From contig CACRXP010001006.1 of NCBI GenBank assembly GCA_902702965.1, forward strand, positions 1 through 64,000: a stretch of DNA of 64,000 nt. Reading direction: 5' to 3'. A program made the translations under genes and the position numbers. Positions within the stretch are counted from its first letter, which is position 1. Every line of letters starts with the position of its first letter. The notes under the pieces are model-generated. The model searched no databases. It saw only the letters and a program-made list of their open reading frames with translations, and was not told the DNA's origin. This document shows, piece after piece, positions 31,728 to 44,500 of the stretch. The DNA is from Spirometra erinaceieuropaei. Taxonomy: Eukaryota > Platyhelminthes > Cestoda > Diphyllobothriidea > Diphyllobothriidae.

Positions 31728-32060
31728 CAGTCGGTGGCCAAACTAATGAAATAAAAACGGAAATTCTTAAATGTGTTTTTTATTAAGAAGAATTACTTAC
31801 ATAGTATTGACTGCCCTGCATCGTAACCCTAAGCTAATTCAGTCACGTCATGGTATGGGCTTCGGAATAAGCTTCATTTTAGCGGCCTGCATAAGCTATA
31901 CTCTTAAAAAATGTTTATTTAATTGGCATGAATGTTTCCTGTTGGTTTTAAATGCCCTCCTTAATTATAATATATTCTGCAGAAATTATACATGGGAATA
32001 TTTGTTTCCTATACTTATTTGGCCGAAAGTGATGTCCACCTCAAATGTTATGCTAGTCGA
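31728..32060. mobile_element. Half of a family A-like MITE
   Basis: The left end CAGTCGGTGGCCAAACTAAT follows TA, and the arm continues to about 32060. The mirrored half is absent. Confidence 0.5.
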
Positions 32061-32724
32061 GTGCTTTAACTTCTGCAAAATTTAATCCCGATCTGTCGCT
32101 CTATTTGAGTTTACAGCTTACATTCTGCAACTTGTATACATTCAATGCGAGAGATATCACACGTTTCTCTGTGTCATTAAGAAGATAATATATTAGACTT
32201 TATAAGGAACACCAGTAGCCGGACAGGCACGGTTCTGTCTAAATTGGCATGCCAAGGTCTAAAAGACCCCAGAATTTTGAAACCTTCCATGAGTTGGGTC
32301 CTCTTCTAAATGTTTCCTCCTCTGTCGAGGTGTCAGACTAAGTAACCTTTAACGTGCTCACCCTTTTTCTTGACTGTTCTGGTTGGTTTATCGTTATAGA
32401 TAGCCCGGTGGAGGTCAACCCACGCATCGTTTTCGTGCCTTATGGTCCGGTCTTTAGACATCTTGAATATTAATGGTATCCACCTACTGGTTTTTTCACA
32501 TTGTCGTTCTTACTTAGGGCTTATAAGATATGGGCAAAAAGTTCGTAAGAGCAGCATTAGTAACACCGTTGGTGACAATAAGTCAATCGACGCCATGTAT
32601 TTTATTTGTGAATTTTTATTTCATCAACGTTCACTTTTCTCGCGATTCTTCTCGACCATTTTGCGCTCTATATCCTGGCCATTATTCATAGGTGTTATGA
32701 CAGATTTCAAATAATTCATTTTGA
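32061..32724. other. No gene recognised
   Basis: AT-rich. A 90-codon frame (32442-32714, +) is unrecognised. Confidence 0.35.
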
Positions 32725-33165
32725 CCCAGTTGGGGAAAACTCGGTGCCTCACTGCGATTGGAACCCACGACAGCAAGGGAAAGGCTTTAACACAGCCAAC
32801 ACTCTAACCACCTGAGCTACGAGGCCCTAGCAGACGACGCGGTTTTAGTCACATTTGGGTCTAGTTTACCCATCCAACATACTGCAACGTCTGCCATAAC
32901 ACCGATGAATTACGAGAGCCTGGTAGTCATCTGGTGGATTTTACATGTATTACTTAGGAAATCCTGCTTGAGCAGTCAGCTAACTGTATCAGATCTGGTA
33001 GTATTAGACGTTGCAGTAAGTTGGGTGGGTAAAATTGATCCAAATGTGATTTAATTCGCGTTGTTCAGTGGGGCCTCGTAACTCAACTACTTAGAGCATT
33101 GGCCGTACCAAAGCCTCCTCTCGGTCGAATCTCACTGAAGCACCGAGTTTATCACAGTTGGGTCA
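32725..33165. repeat. Two tRNA-derived SINEs F1, head-to-head
   Basis: A minus-strand head (about 32735-32828, with GGAACCCACGAC as the reverse of box B and CTGAGCTACGAGG as the reverse of box A) faces a plus-strand body and head (32880-33160, box A CGTAACTCAACTACTTAGAG). Both are degenerate. Confidence 0.6.
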
Positions 33166-33375
33166 GAATGAATTATTTGAAATCCGCCAAAATACCTACA
33201 GATATGATTCTGTTCAACTGGTCGTTTCACGGTCTAAAAGACCCCCTAATTACAGACTTTTCTGAAATAAAAAGATGCCTGTTCTTTCACTATAAAATTA
33301 GGGGAGGCGTGCCTTGCTATTAAGTGAGTAAAGAGGCACTGAAAATCTGTGAAAACAATTCATGCTATCTAAGTA

Positions 33376-34368
33376 CAGTGAGTGACCGAGCTCATGAAAT
33401 GTTGGCTGAAATTATGACATGCGTTTTCGATTAGGAAGGATTACTTAAGCGTGGTTTTAATATACATTATTTTACGGCACAATCCTATAACATTTCGGAC
33501 TCGCCAGGGTGTCAGCCTTTGAATGCACTGCTTTTTAATCTCCTGTAGAAATATTACTCGGTAAAAATGACTACTTAAGTAGCATAGGGTTTCCCCATTG
33601 ATTTTTGATTACCTTACAAATTCAACTATATCTTATAAAAACCACGAACAAAAGTATGCTTTCTTTCAGTCGTTTGGTAGAGAATCACATCACCCTTATA
33701 TTTTATATTCGAAAAGAGATTAGAATTTTGTTTTAAAAAAGTTCTCCAATTGCCGAATAATTTGGAGCCTGGTCAGTCGTTGCATTAGCGCTTCGTGATT
33801 ACAGCCCACAAGGTGCATCCATTCCGTGTAAAGAATATCACATATTCTTCTAGGATTTTAAAAAGATGCCATATGGAGCCCATAAAAGTTTGCAATGAAT
33901 GCGGACCATGTTGTGCATTTCATGAGGAGTAGTGGTAAACGGACATGTATGATGATGTATGAATGGTCACTGCACGATCTTAAAAGTCGCATAATTAGAA
34001 ACTATTTTAAAACCTAACTATACTCACTCTTTGAGTATAAAATATAAAAATGACGTGATTCTCTGTCAAACGACTGAAAGAAAACATATTTTTGTTCGTG
34101 GTTTCGATAAGATATATTTTAATTTGCAAGACTACCGAAAATCAGTGTGAAAAATGCATGCTACATAAGTAGTCATTTTTTGCCGAGTACAGTTTCTACA
34201 GGAAATTGAAAATCAGTGCATTCAAAAGCGAACACCCTAGCAAGTCCGCAATATCATAGGATTTTGTCGTAAAATAATCAGTATTAGAACCGCGCCTAAG
34301 TAATCCTTCCTAAGCGAAAACGCATTTCAGAATTTCAGCCAACATTTCATGAGATCGGTCACACACTG
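33376..34368. mobile_element. Palindromic MITE, family B, complete
   Basis: The left end CAGTGAGTGACCGAGCTCAT and the mirrored right end are flanked by TA at 33374-33375 and 34369-34370. The element is 993 bp and non-coding. Confidence 0.85.
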
Positions 34369-34379
34369 TAGTCCTTTTT

Positions 34380-35147
34380 ACTGGATGTGAATGTGGTATG
34401 CTGTCAAAACGAAGCTCATTCGGTAACTGAGATCCTAACCTGACTTAAGTTTCTTGGAATTATGTGGCAACATTATCCGTATCACAGCCCTACCAACGTA
34501 TTCCTTCATAACAAGCTCTCGCAGTAGAAGTTATTGGAAACAATGAATAAAAAAGTTTCTCATCATGAGGCTTTTTAATACCGTGAAGTGCCCGTTCATA
34601 AACTAATGCTGCCTGTAAATTCTGCATTATGCTTCAAATCCGCTGCTAAATTTTATGAACCCCATATGGTCTTCTCTTAATACCGTAAAAATGTATGGTT
34701 TTCCTTACGCAGAAAATATATGGTTTGTACTTTTTGAACCCTGGATGCAAGTGTAAAGGTAGGTCGTGTCGACAGTTGTTCGGGAATCGGGATAGTTTTT
34801 GAAGACTGAACTATACCCTTCCTCCGAGCATAAAATTGGAAGAAGACGAGACGCTCTACCGAATGACCTTAAAGAATGAATATTTTTATGCATGTTTTGC
34901 ATGAAATATAATTGAATGTTTGAGGGCATCGAAAATCAATGAGAGAAATCCAAGCTATACGCATAGTCACTTTTCGCAGAGTGTGATTTTGGCGTGTGAC
35001 CGGAAAGATAGTCGTTTGAAAGCCAGCATCCCGAGGTAGTTGAATTACTATAGAAAATTTCCGCAAGATGATTGACTTTAGAACCCTACTTAAGTAATCT
35101 TTGCGATACAAAGACGCATTTCAGAATTTCGGTTAACACACCTACTG
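34380..35147. mobile_element. Degenerate family A MITE
   Basis: The right terminus ends ACACACCTACTG at 35147 followed by TA, with a family A right arm upstream. The left portion is diverged and lacks its terminus. Confidence 0.55.
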
Positions 35148-36558
35148 TAGATCTGAGAAGCGAACTCTATAGTTCATTCTTTTTCAGATATTTGAATACT
35201 GAGGCATCACACTTGAATTAAATGTCTAAACAAACGACAAAAACAGCCATCAGTGTACCAGGCTTTTCAGGGCTAGTTTTGCCTACTTTCATGCAGAGTT
35301 AGCCAAACTTCGCAGCTGAGAAAGGAACCCGAAGCAATATGCTTACTGGAAAGAAGGTCATTAACAGGTGGACTTTATTTGCTGTTAGCAAGATGTGGTT
35401 ATACAGTAGCGCCGGAGAACCACAATACTGTTAGGGGTTAGATTTAGGGGTAAGGGTTAAACGCCAGGATTAGGACAACCATTTTTCAACCACTCTAAGT
35501 ACAACCGCGCACCCCCGTTAACTTTTCTTTTGCATACAATTACTTGACCTCGTCGCCTGTGCTCTCCACAGCCCCACCTGCAAAAAGCCCTGTCACCAAC
35601 GGTCCCGTAGTACATACGACTGGGATTTGTTTACCCCAGGTCGGGCTACATAACCACAGCTGGCCTTGCTGACATCAAGGCGACAGTCAACATTTGGAGC
35701 AGGTCTGTCCTCTGGTGCGAAGTCGGGGGTCGGACTTTTGTTCCTTTCCGGAGACACACGTTCTCGGACTGCGTGGACATCATATTCCGCAGATCATATC
35801 GCAAAAGCCGTTTTAATTGCAAAATCGCAGCCTGTGACGGCTGTCATAGGCTGTCTGTGTACACAGACCAAATGTTTCATTTCTGTAAATTATGATATTA
35901 GAGCAAAAAGTATGATATTGTTACCCTATTTAATTTGCCCCTAATTAGTCCACATCAGACCTCTAATTAAAAAACTCATTGGTTATCATCTGCGTTCCAG
36001 ATTCCTTCTTGACAAATGGTTATAATCACTTGATTGGGCCAATTGGGCCACATCCGCCCTTGTCACACCGTGGCCCAACCTTGTAGCCAAAGCTAGCCCA
36101 ATTGGAGCGGACTAGGCTGGGTTGAGATGGTGCTGGCGGGGGCGGGTACATCCACTGCAACTCGCATTATGAGACACAGAGAGAAGCAGACGGCTGCGTA
36201 ACACCTGTTCTCAGCCAAGATGTTGGCTGCTCCCTCTCGTTTGGACATACATTTTTCGACTATATGACCCCCTTGTTCCCCGTAATCCATTGCAACATAC
36301 GTCGCAGTAAAATGTATTTACTGCGCACAGATACTACCGAAGAGCACATGGAAGTCTCCAAATAACGTAGACCACAGCCTCAGTTCTGCTCAGCGTTTAT
36401 TTGGCCCAAATTGAAAGAGACTAGGTAATTGATATGGTTCACATCTACATAGTCGCCTCTGTTTATGCGCGGAAGAATATACGAAATTACTAATCAATAC
36501 ATTCTGACGGAAGGAACAGTATGCATCTCAAATTATTCCACTAAAAAGCCCTATCACT
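35148..36558. other. No gene recognised
   Basis: About 1.4 kb with 92-codon (+) and 65-codon (-) frames of unknown nature. It includes repeated GGGCCAATTGGGCCA-type wording near 36035-36110. Confidence 0.35.
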
Positions 36559-37425
36559 TATTTTACCACTGTTCACATGCAGTAAATGTGATATTTCAGG
36601 AAATGCTCGTCGAAATTTTGAAGTGTGCTTTTGATTTGAAAAGAATACTCAAGTGCGATTACAATACTAATTATCACACAACATAATCCTAGGGCACTTT
36701 GGTATGAGTGTCTTTTCAGCCGCCTGCAAAAACTTCACTCTGTAAAAACGGTTACTTAGGTTGTACAAAATTTTCCCATTGATTTTCATTGCTCTCAAAA
36801 ATTCAGTTATGTTTTGCAAAAAACACGCAAAAATACTGCCTTATGTGTTGTTGGTATCAAGTTACGTCGTCTTCAAATTTTTAAAAATTTCTATTCGTGA
36901 AATTATGTAAGACTGTGAAACACGTCGGCGTGCCAGCGTATAGTGTACAACCCGAATCACATCCACTGTGCAATTCTATGAGTCCTAGGTTGCGTCTTCC
37001 TGGAAACTTAGAAAGAATTTATGATATTCCTTTGATGGGATGTGTACCGCGTGTAGTTTAGCGAAATTGAATGTAAGTGTAACGGTAGGTGGGACACAAA
37101 ATTGCTAGAGAATTCAAAAAAGTTAAAAAACGAAACACGTTCTATCTTTAAATAAAAAAAATAGAAGACGTAATTTTTGGCAAACGATTACATGCGACTG
37201 GTGCATGCCCTCTATAAAATATGATTGAATTTATAAGAGCATCAAAAATCAATGAAAATATCCATGCAATATAAATTGTCATTTTGGCGGAGTTTAATTT
37301 TTTCAGACGGCTGGAAAGAAATTCATCAAAAAGCCGGCAACGAAATGCCACGAGATTAAGTCGCAAAGTAATCAATGCTACCACCGAAACTTTTCATTTC
37401 ATATTGGTCACTGACTGTTTTCGGA
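36559..37425. mobile_element. Degenerate family B MITE
   Basis: The left arm starts near GAAATGCTCGTCGAAATTTTG, and the mirrored arm includes GAGCATCAAAAATCAATGAAA and ends with CATATTGGTCACTGACTG near 37418. Both termini are eroded. Confidence 0.55.
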
Positions 37426-37838
37426 GTAGAAACTAATCCGCACCGATTTTTACGGACAAACGCTGTTTAGTTAAAAGTGACTATACATTATATTTTATTA
37501 TAAGTGTGTCGGCTACTATAACAATTTTCCATATTTCGGCTTACCAGTGGATTCTGCGGAAGAACAGCTGTTGCTCTTTTTAAGAAATTCATCGATCGAG
37601 CCGATTTTTAAATTCTTCGCGCGACCTGAGACGCTGCTCAGAGATAAGCTGATGGAGCAATGGTCAGTGAATACGGCAATTTGAGTAGTAGTAAACCAGT
37701 GAAATGTGTGATATCTGAAGACTTTTGCGCAAAAACACATTGACACCGCGCAATGGCCATTTCCTACTTACTGGGTGTTTTGGAGGATTTTTGATAATTC
37801 ATTTACATTCATGGGATTCGAAAGCACGACTGCAGGTG
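37426..37838. other. No gene recognised
   Basis: Short stretch between MITE and SINE sequence. Its 76- and 82-codon frames are not supportable. Confidence 0.3.
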
Positions 37839-38010
37839 CAAGATAAGGGTACAGCCAACGCTCTGAACTACGAGGCCCACTGGAAGCTGGGAATTTGCTC
37901 ACATTTGGGTCAAGTTAAACACACAAGCCTACAGAAAAGTATGGAATCCATCAAATCTGATACAGTAAACTAACTACTCAAGTAGGACTTCCTAAGCGAC
38001 CAATCTAGAA
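37839..38010 (-). repeat. tRNA-derived SINE F1, minus-strand copy
   Basis: ACAGCCAACGCTCTGAACTAC followed by GAGGCCC is the reverse of the F1 head. The reverse of the F1 body follows, ending with the AGTAGGACTTCCTAAG block. Confidence 0.55.
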
Positions 38011-38024
38011 CCGACGAGACAAAT

Positions 38025-38160
38025 GTGAGTAGCCTGGGATTATGAGTCAACATTGTTGACGTACTTGCTTCATATCAGTAGGCGTGTTTTAATTAGGTTT
38101 CATACTTACAACTGCCAATTGGGCGAAGGAAGGGCAGTTATGCTCTAAAGTCCTTCATGT
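38025..38160 (+). repeat. Dispersed repeat R3, shortened copy
   Basis: Shares the TATGAGTCAACATTGTTGAC start and the CTGCCAATTGGGCGAAGGAAG block with 10451-10665, with the middle deleted. Confidence 0.6.
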
Positions 38161-38257
38161 TATTGCTCCAGCTACCTACCAGGTAACTATCATGCTGACC
38201 TAATTAGTAGGATTTTAAATAACTCACTTTAACCCGAGATTGAAAAACGGTTCCTGG

Positions 38258-38346
38258 TGGGGCCTCGTTGCTCTGGTGGGCATAGCGTTGGCTGAACCGA
38301 AACCTTCCCCCTGCTGTAGTGGGTTCGAATCCCACGAAGGTGGCTG
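38258..38346 (+). repeat. tRNA-derived SINE F1 head
   Basis: GGGGCCTCGTTGCTCTGG (box A region) and box B GGTTCGAATCCCAC are well preserved, followed by GGCTGGGTTTTTCGCAG. The expanded anticodon arm distinguishes it from a functional tRNA. Confidence 0.65.
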
Positions 38347-38490
38347 GGTTTTTCGCAGTTAGGTCAAAATGAACACTCGTTTTCTTAGTCTCGAAAATTC
38401 CCATAACAGTAACCGGAAGACGAGGTGGCGAACACACATTTGCTTTTGATAAATTCTCGTAAGGCCAGTTCAGAGTAGAAGTAAAACCTG

Positions 38491-39640
38491 TCAGTGATAA
38501 GAGAAATAGATTAGCGTTCGTCTTAAAACACAGGCGGAGTGTGCGAATTTGGGAGAGGGGGGGGAGATAGCAGTCAGTGATAGGGGCGAGGTGAGAGCGG
38601 AAGAACCCGGAGAATTGTAGCCTTCGTCACCCTTTGACCACGGTAAGCGCCGACGTTTAACAAGGTTCTTCTGGGCGCATAGGGTCGACTTTCGTAAGCT
38701 GATGGCGGCTGCTTCTGCTGTTGGTAACAGGCGTTGGCCCAGTAGCTTAGGGTAGCTCGAGGGGACCTTATAAATCACGCGAAATGCTTCAGCGGGGTCT
38801 ACACGATGCCCTGAATTCACTGCATGCGCAAGGATGGCGCTGTCTATTCTCCTAGTTTCACGTTTTTTCAGCCATGCGGGAAGGTGCTCTCGTATTCTTT
38901 TGGAAAGGCGCCGACTCGTACGACCAATATAACCTGCTTCGCAGGAGCAAGTGAATGAGTTGATGTACATTGAGGTGGTCTGAGTTGGCAACTTACCCTT
39001 ACCTTCTCTGCGTAAAATAGGGTTAGGAGAAGATGATATGTGAACCCTTGCTGCTGGGAAGGTTCGTAAGACAGCTTGATCAAGGCGTCTCCTTAGGAGT
39101 TCACGTGCGGCGTCCCCTTGGAAAGGGACTTTGAGGAACAAAATTTTCTTTTCAGCAGTCGGGTTTTACCCGTCGTTTGGCAATGTTCTTTGCAATAAAC
39201 CTATTAGGATACCCGTTTTCGCGAAGCAAGTCCTGGATTTTTCTAAGCTCCTCCTCGATGCTATCTGTTGAGCAGATTTCTCTAGTTCTTTATGACAAAC
39301 ACTGGACTAGATTTTCTTTTTGTTGGAGGGACACGAAACTGCCGCATTTCGTGTGTTGTCCAGACCAGCTTTTCTTCCGATAGACGCTTCTTCGGATACT
39401 ACCGTCAGATCTCCTGCATATTTAGAAGGACATCTTAGAAGGGAAGAGAACCGGCCGATTTCACCTCCAATGTGAATTTGATCGATGGATTTGCTCGATT
39501 CACAGCATTTAAAAGGGCAGCTACGTCGGTTTCTGTGGTGGCAATTGTAGATATCATCAGCATAGCGACCGTAATGTATAAGCTTATCGATCTGATCGAT
39601 TAGTTGGATTTTCTCCAATTTGCCCATGAAGACATCGGCA
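38491..39640 (-). pseudogene. Penelope-like element, RT C-terminal part and GIY-YIG endonuclease
   Basis: Read from 39640 downward. The end of the RT palm has the box YADDI. A linker follows with GYPNRFIAKNIAKRR-type sequence. A long intact frame (39141-38491, 216 codons) then carries the GIY-YIG nuclease: SFTCSCEAGYIGRTSRRLSK, then KRIREHLPAW, AILAHAVNSGHRVDP, RVIYKVPSSYPKLLGQRLL and LCAQKNLVKRRRLPW. PLEs encode an RT fused to this nuclease. A one-base slip after YADDIY and further slips upstream of 39141 break the RT-nuclease frame, and the N-terminal RT is missing. The endonuclease half alone looks almost undamaged. Confidence 0.85.
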
Positions 39641-40240
39641 CCACGCAGCCATCGAGATATTTTTGAATTCATTGACAACATCAAAGACCTTGACCTTAAC
39701 GGCATGGTGATGTTCTCGCTAGACGTCTCATCACTTTTTACAAACGCTTCGGTTACTGAGCAGTTGAATACATCTGGGAACTTCTAACAACCAATCAACA
39801 GAAAATAGGAAATCCGACGAACACTCTCAAGGAAGCATTACTAAGAGGCACAGTAAATGTACAGTTCCTGTTTGACAACCAAATCTGTAGAAAGATTGAG
39901 GGCGTTGCCATGGGTTCGCCTCTTGGACCACTCCTAGCCGATGTTTTCATGGGCAGGCCCGAGAGATTTCAACTAAGCAATCAGATCGATAAGCTTATAC
40001 ATTACGGTCGCTATGCTGATGATATCTACAATTGCCACCACAGAAACCGACGTAGCTGCCCTTTTAAATGCTGTGAATCGAGCAAATCCATCGATCAAAT
40101 TCACGTTGGAGATGAAATCGGCCGATTCGCTTCCCTTCTAAGATGCCCTTTTAAACAGGAGACCTGACGGTAGCATCCGAAGGGGCGCCTTTTGGAAAAA
40201 AAGCTGGTCTGGACAACACGCGAAATGCGGCAGTTCGGAG
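39641..40240 (+). pseudogene. Penelope-like element RT fragment in inverted orientation
   Basis: RT palm region: MVMFSLDVSSLFTNASVTEQ, then GVAMGSPLGPLLADVFMG and HYGRYADDIYN in the same order as PLE RT. It continues to RRPDGS near 40160. Positions 39936-40157 are a near-identical reverse complement of 39422-39638, so two PLE copies meet tail to tail around 39640. Both share the same one-base slip after YADDIY. In-frame stops near 39785 and 39818 inactivate it. Confidence 0.8.
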
Positions 40241-40726
40241 ATTGGAGCGCTGTCTGATGTTCCTTCAGTAAGTCCACCCAATTCTACAAGTTCTTGTAAA
40301 ATAGGCTTGGCTGGACAAGGGAATAAGTACCCCATTGGAATTTAGCTCACGGCCACCCGCAGGCTTCCACTGTTCATGGAATATTACAGTGCACATGGGT
40401 CATTTTGCATACTTGGGTAGCGGCATTTGTGCACATAGGTACTCATGTGTGTCATAAGTAGACTCCTTCAAAATTATGATAATGACTTCATTAAAACATC
40501 AATATTCAAAAAAAACCTGATTCCCACACAAAAGAGGCACAAAAAATAAATGTGTAATTGTGGTCACGATTTCTTCCAAAAGTCGCCTCGTGAAGGCAAA
40601 CTTATAGGGTCACTGAAACGCCTACTTACATTAGTTGAGTAGCAATTGTTTATGTCAATTAAGTATTCATTAACTAACAACAAAAAAGCAGCCAATCTAA
40701 ATAAGCTATTTCATTTGCCTTTTTAG
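40241..40726. other. Upstream region of the amine oxidase gene
   Basis: AT-rich, no repeat recognised after the PLE remnant. It ends at TTTGCCTTTTTAG (to 40726), which would be an acceptable splice acceptor if exon 1 has an upstream partner. No clear promoter element was identified. Confidence 0.35.
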
Positions 40727-40765
40727 TTCTCTCACCAACTTCTCTGCGGCCTGCATGCGTCTAGT

Positions 40766-41542
40766 ATGCTCCTTCTGGTTTGCATCTGTCCTTCTGGAAG
40801 CCTCGCCAGCTTTGATGATTTCATCGAACACATCGTTAACTCTCCAGGCTACTTTGATGAGCTCACAAGGGCGGAGTACAAGACCGCGGTAAGGCGAATA
40901 TGTGAACACCTCCAGCTAGAATCCCTCGGTGGTAGGGTGTTGAAACGTAAGAGCAGTCGCATTCTGCCTAACCCCAACACCTGGGACGTCCTGCTCTTTC
41001 CCTCCCTGGTCCGGGTCGCAGTGGAGATGCCCTCCAAGGAGATTCGAGCTTTAGCCTTTGAGAATCCCTTCACAGCTCACCGCGTAGCTCGAGTCGCCAT
41101 CCACTGGCCTGAGATGAGGACGATCCAGGAGTTCGTAGTGGATGTGGGGGTTTCGGAGGTGAGCAATATTCAAATGGTCCGGGAAATGCCCGACCACAGG
41201 AGACCCCTCAGTGCTCTAGAGCTCCAGGCCTTGGATGACTTTGTGGCCAACGTCTCCCTCGTGTGGGAGGACCTACTGAAGGAGTACTACGCAGCCGGGT
41301 ATCATCTGGCCGCACCAAAACGATCTGGTGGAGGTCTGTGGAGCTCGAGGGAAAACTACTGCACAGCCCGACGTAGACTGATTGCCAGCGAAGCCGAGAA
41401 TGTGGACCAGCCATTCTGCTTGACTGCAATTCCTTCCACTGTCTTGAGGACGCAAATGGACCCGGAGAAGAGGAGCGTGATGATACGCCTGGAACGAATA
41501 ACCTCCTCTCACTTTCAAAATCCCACGGATATCCGGCTTAGG
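40766..41542 (+). CDS. Amine oxidase homologue exon 1
   Basis: 259 codons, ending phase 0 at a GTGAGT donor. Encodes the N-terminal D2/D3-like region: the GYFDELTRAEYKTAVRRI segment aligns with the family's first helix-containing domain. The in-frame TAG just upstream (40724-40726) is also a possible acceptor AG, so the true 5' limit is either the ATG at 40766 or 40727. Confidence 0.8.
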
Positions 41543-44500
41543 GTGAGTCTTGCCATGTGTGAGTTCTGTGTGCTGTTAGAGATGAGTAGTTGAAACCCCA
41601 AGTTGTTTCAAAAACCAAACTGTAGAATATTGACGGCTCCTTAGGGCTTTAGGTGGGATTGTAATTAAAATCGATTTATGATCCCACACACACGACGTAT
41701 AAATGCAAATGTGTCCGATTATGTTCCATCGTCTGCTCTACAGTGAGGTGAAGCAGGCACGGCGAATGAACGTTATTCGGTTGATCGCCGATCCCGTAGT
41801 TGCGATATCTAACACGAATGACCTAGTCACAGTTCATTAAGTCTTGGAAATAAAATAGAATTCCAAAGATATAGGTTCATGGGTAATGAACCTAATGATA
41901 CAGTGGGCTGCGGCATACGACGGAAGAAATCCGACCTATGCAAACAGCTGGGTCACGTAGTCAACCTAAGCTTGCCCTGGCAAATCTCAGCCTTTTGATT
42001 TTCACACTTCCTTTGCATGCTTCCCCATTTTCTTTCAAAAATCGTCTTTTTAAGCTACTATTTTCATTGATTAGTCGACGTGCATCAAACGATGACCTTG
42101 CTGTTTTGTATTGATTTTTTCTGTGGAAATCCAAATCTCGGTATATTTCTTATTCGTTATCTCTGTTATGCAGCGACAGGTTGCGGTGGATAAGCCGTCG
42201 CAAAATTTGCTGATTCCAATAAATTCAACTGTGTACGCCTGTAACGGAACCGCCTTGAATAATCATAACCCTAACCACCAGAGGGGAAGAGAAACACAAG
42301 CATGCGCCCACACATGGGGCAAAGACAGTCCACAGACTGGGCCTTTCAGATGAACCGACAGCACTGCATTGAACCGAAGTCCGCAGGTGCCTTAGAACAT
42401 ACTTCTGTTAACTCGAAACTCCTAGTTCGGATGCGTCAATTGATTTCTGAAAACCTAAAACAACCTGGAGGACATTGGTGGGGAAATAGATGGGTCGAGA
42501 CCATAAGAGCTGCATCAGATGAACGCAGAAGTACGCTTGTGGGTTTTCGGTTGCGGAGGCTATAGCAATAAAACTCGCTAAGGGGGGAATGATGCAAAAT
42601 AGTAGCTTTGCTAATGAAATTTTACATGTCATACTTTTTTTCCTCAGATCGATATTTCCAAGAATGACTACAAGGCCTGGAGGATCACTGACATTTGGCT
42701 GCAAAACAGACACTTCAGCACTATTGCACAATTGAGGCAAGCAATTCAGACCAAACATATCTCCATGCGAGCCTATGTATTCAATCCACTCGCGTCCACC
42801 CACGCCTCTTCCAAACACCATCCTACGTCAGTCCAAGAACAGCACACGAAGGGCGATGACGAGGAACACCTTTTCAGGGACAGTCCTGCACCCAAATTCC
42901 CGGGAAGTGTAAGAAACAAGTTTGTGCGGTATGGACACTGGAGCTTCTATGTTGGCGTGCAGAGGGACACTGGCGTGCGTTTCTTTGACATACGCTTCGA
43001 TTCCCGCCTCATGGTGGCTGAGGCGGGCTTGGAGGAAATTGTAACCATCTACCACGGTGACAATCCCCTCGCCGATCGGACAGTCTCCCTCGCCTCCGTC
43101 CAGGGCATCGGCGAGATGTGGTCGGAGTTGAGTCCCGGAGTGGACTGCCCAGTAGACGCAGTCTACCTCAGTGTCCCGATGGTAGGTGACCCCACGAACG
43201 GGCCCTTCACCATCAGACGCGGTCTCTGTCTGTTCGAGTCGGATGCACCGACACACGGCGGTGCCAATAGACGATTCTTCGGCCTCTCTGAGGGGGCCGA
43301 TGGCAGTGAGGGCTCGGAGGCTCCTGCCGGGTATGCTTCTGGTATGCATGAACCCTCGCTACTCGTGGTGGGTATCGCGACGCTCCTCAACAATCAGTAC
43401 CGTTTCACCACAGTTTTTACACCCGCTGGAGGCATTGATATGCATGTGACGCCCACAACATACGTGCACTTTGATTTGCCCATGCGTGACGGCTTTACAC
43501 CAGCCTTTTCAGAGCCTGCCCTGCAGACAACCAACTTCCTCTTCTACCTCGACCTGGACGTGATTTCGGAGAGAAACACCGTCGAGGAGCTGAGAGCAGG
43601 TTCTACGCGAGATCCGCTCGCGGAAATGTCCATGTATCGACGATTGGTGCACTCGGAGGAGGAGGAGCCTGCAACTAATGTAGGGCAGAATACTGTGGTA
43701 AAGCATACTCTGGTGTGCAGTGAAGTGGGAGGCAAACATCGCTGTATGCAGGTGTCCTTTTCCACTCAAACGCCGGTTCTTTTTAACGAAGAAAATACGG
43801 AGGCCTTCTCGTGGATCAGGTGAGTCTGTGCGGGCGTACCTTGCGTCTTGTATACGAGCATTTATTGGAGACTAAAGTCAGCAAAACTCATAAACGGCCT
43901 TGCAGGACATCGAGGCGTCTTCACGTGTGGATCTCCAACGACTGTCTTAAGATTGTGTGGTACACGCCTTAAGGGTTAAGTTGCATGTGGCGCGCGCGTA
44001 GACAGACTGTTTTGTCATCATAGTCGCTGCGCCCGAGTCATCCTCTGAGCGTCTTACCATCAGAGAGAGGTGGCTGGGAGAAGAGCGAGTGCAGTAGATG
44101 CTCTACAAGTCTGCCTCACCATAAAGTTCTTCACGCACTGATGCACGCGGTGGACTCCGTCACTTGCGACGACTGGACCGTCACTTCAGTGCCGTTTGGG
44201 GCGATTCCATACAAAAAACCGACAGACAGGACGTCTCAACTGTCAGAAAATCCCTATTTGAGGGTAGAGTGTGACCCGAGTGCCCAGTAGCCAAATAGTT
44301 TACCCACGGCCGGCTGAAGATTACAAAAAAGCCAGAAATGGCCATTCCTCTAGGCCGTCTGTCCCCTCCGAGACCCAGTGAACAGCAGCCATGGTCCTCC
44401 TTTCATGCCAGGCTTCACAGACCCTTCCATGTCACTTCGTTTACAGTTCAAAAAGGCGCGAATAAGGTGCTTTCAACACTGTCTCGTGGTGCGTGCCACC

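Noticed and set aside
36035..36110. The GGGCCAATTGGGCCA-type repeats as a protein-binding site array
   Set aside because: Only a few imperfect occurrences and no linked gene.
40706..40909. A 67-codon minus-strand frame with a helix-like RRMQAAEKLVRELKRQMK tail
   Set aside because: Antisense to exon 1, with no promoter or splice context.
42828..43349. A 173-codon minus-strand frame and others opposite exon 2
   Set aside because: Shadow of the conserved plus-strand amine oxidase exon, with no homology of its own.
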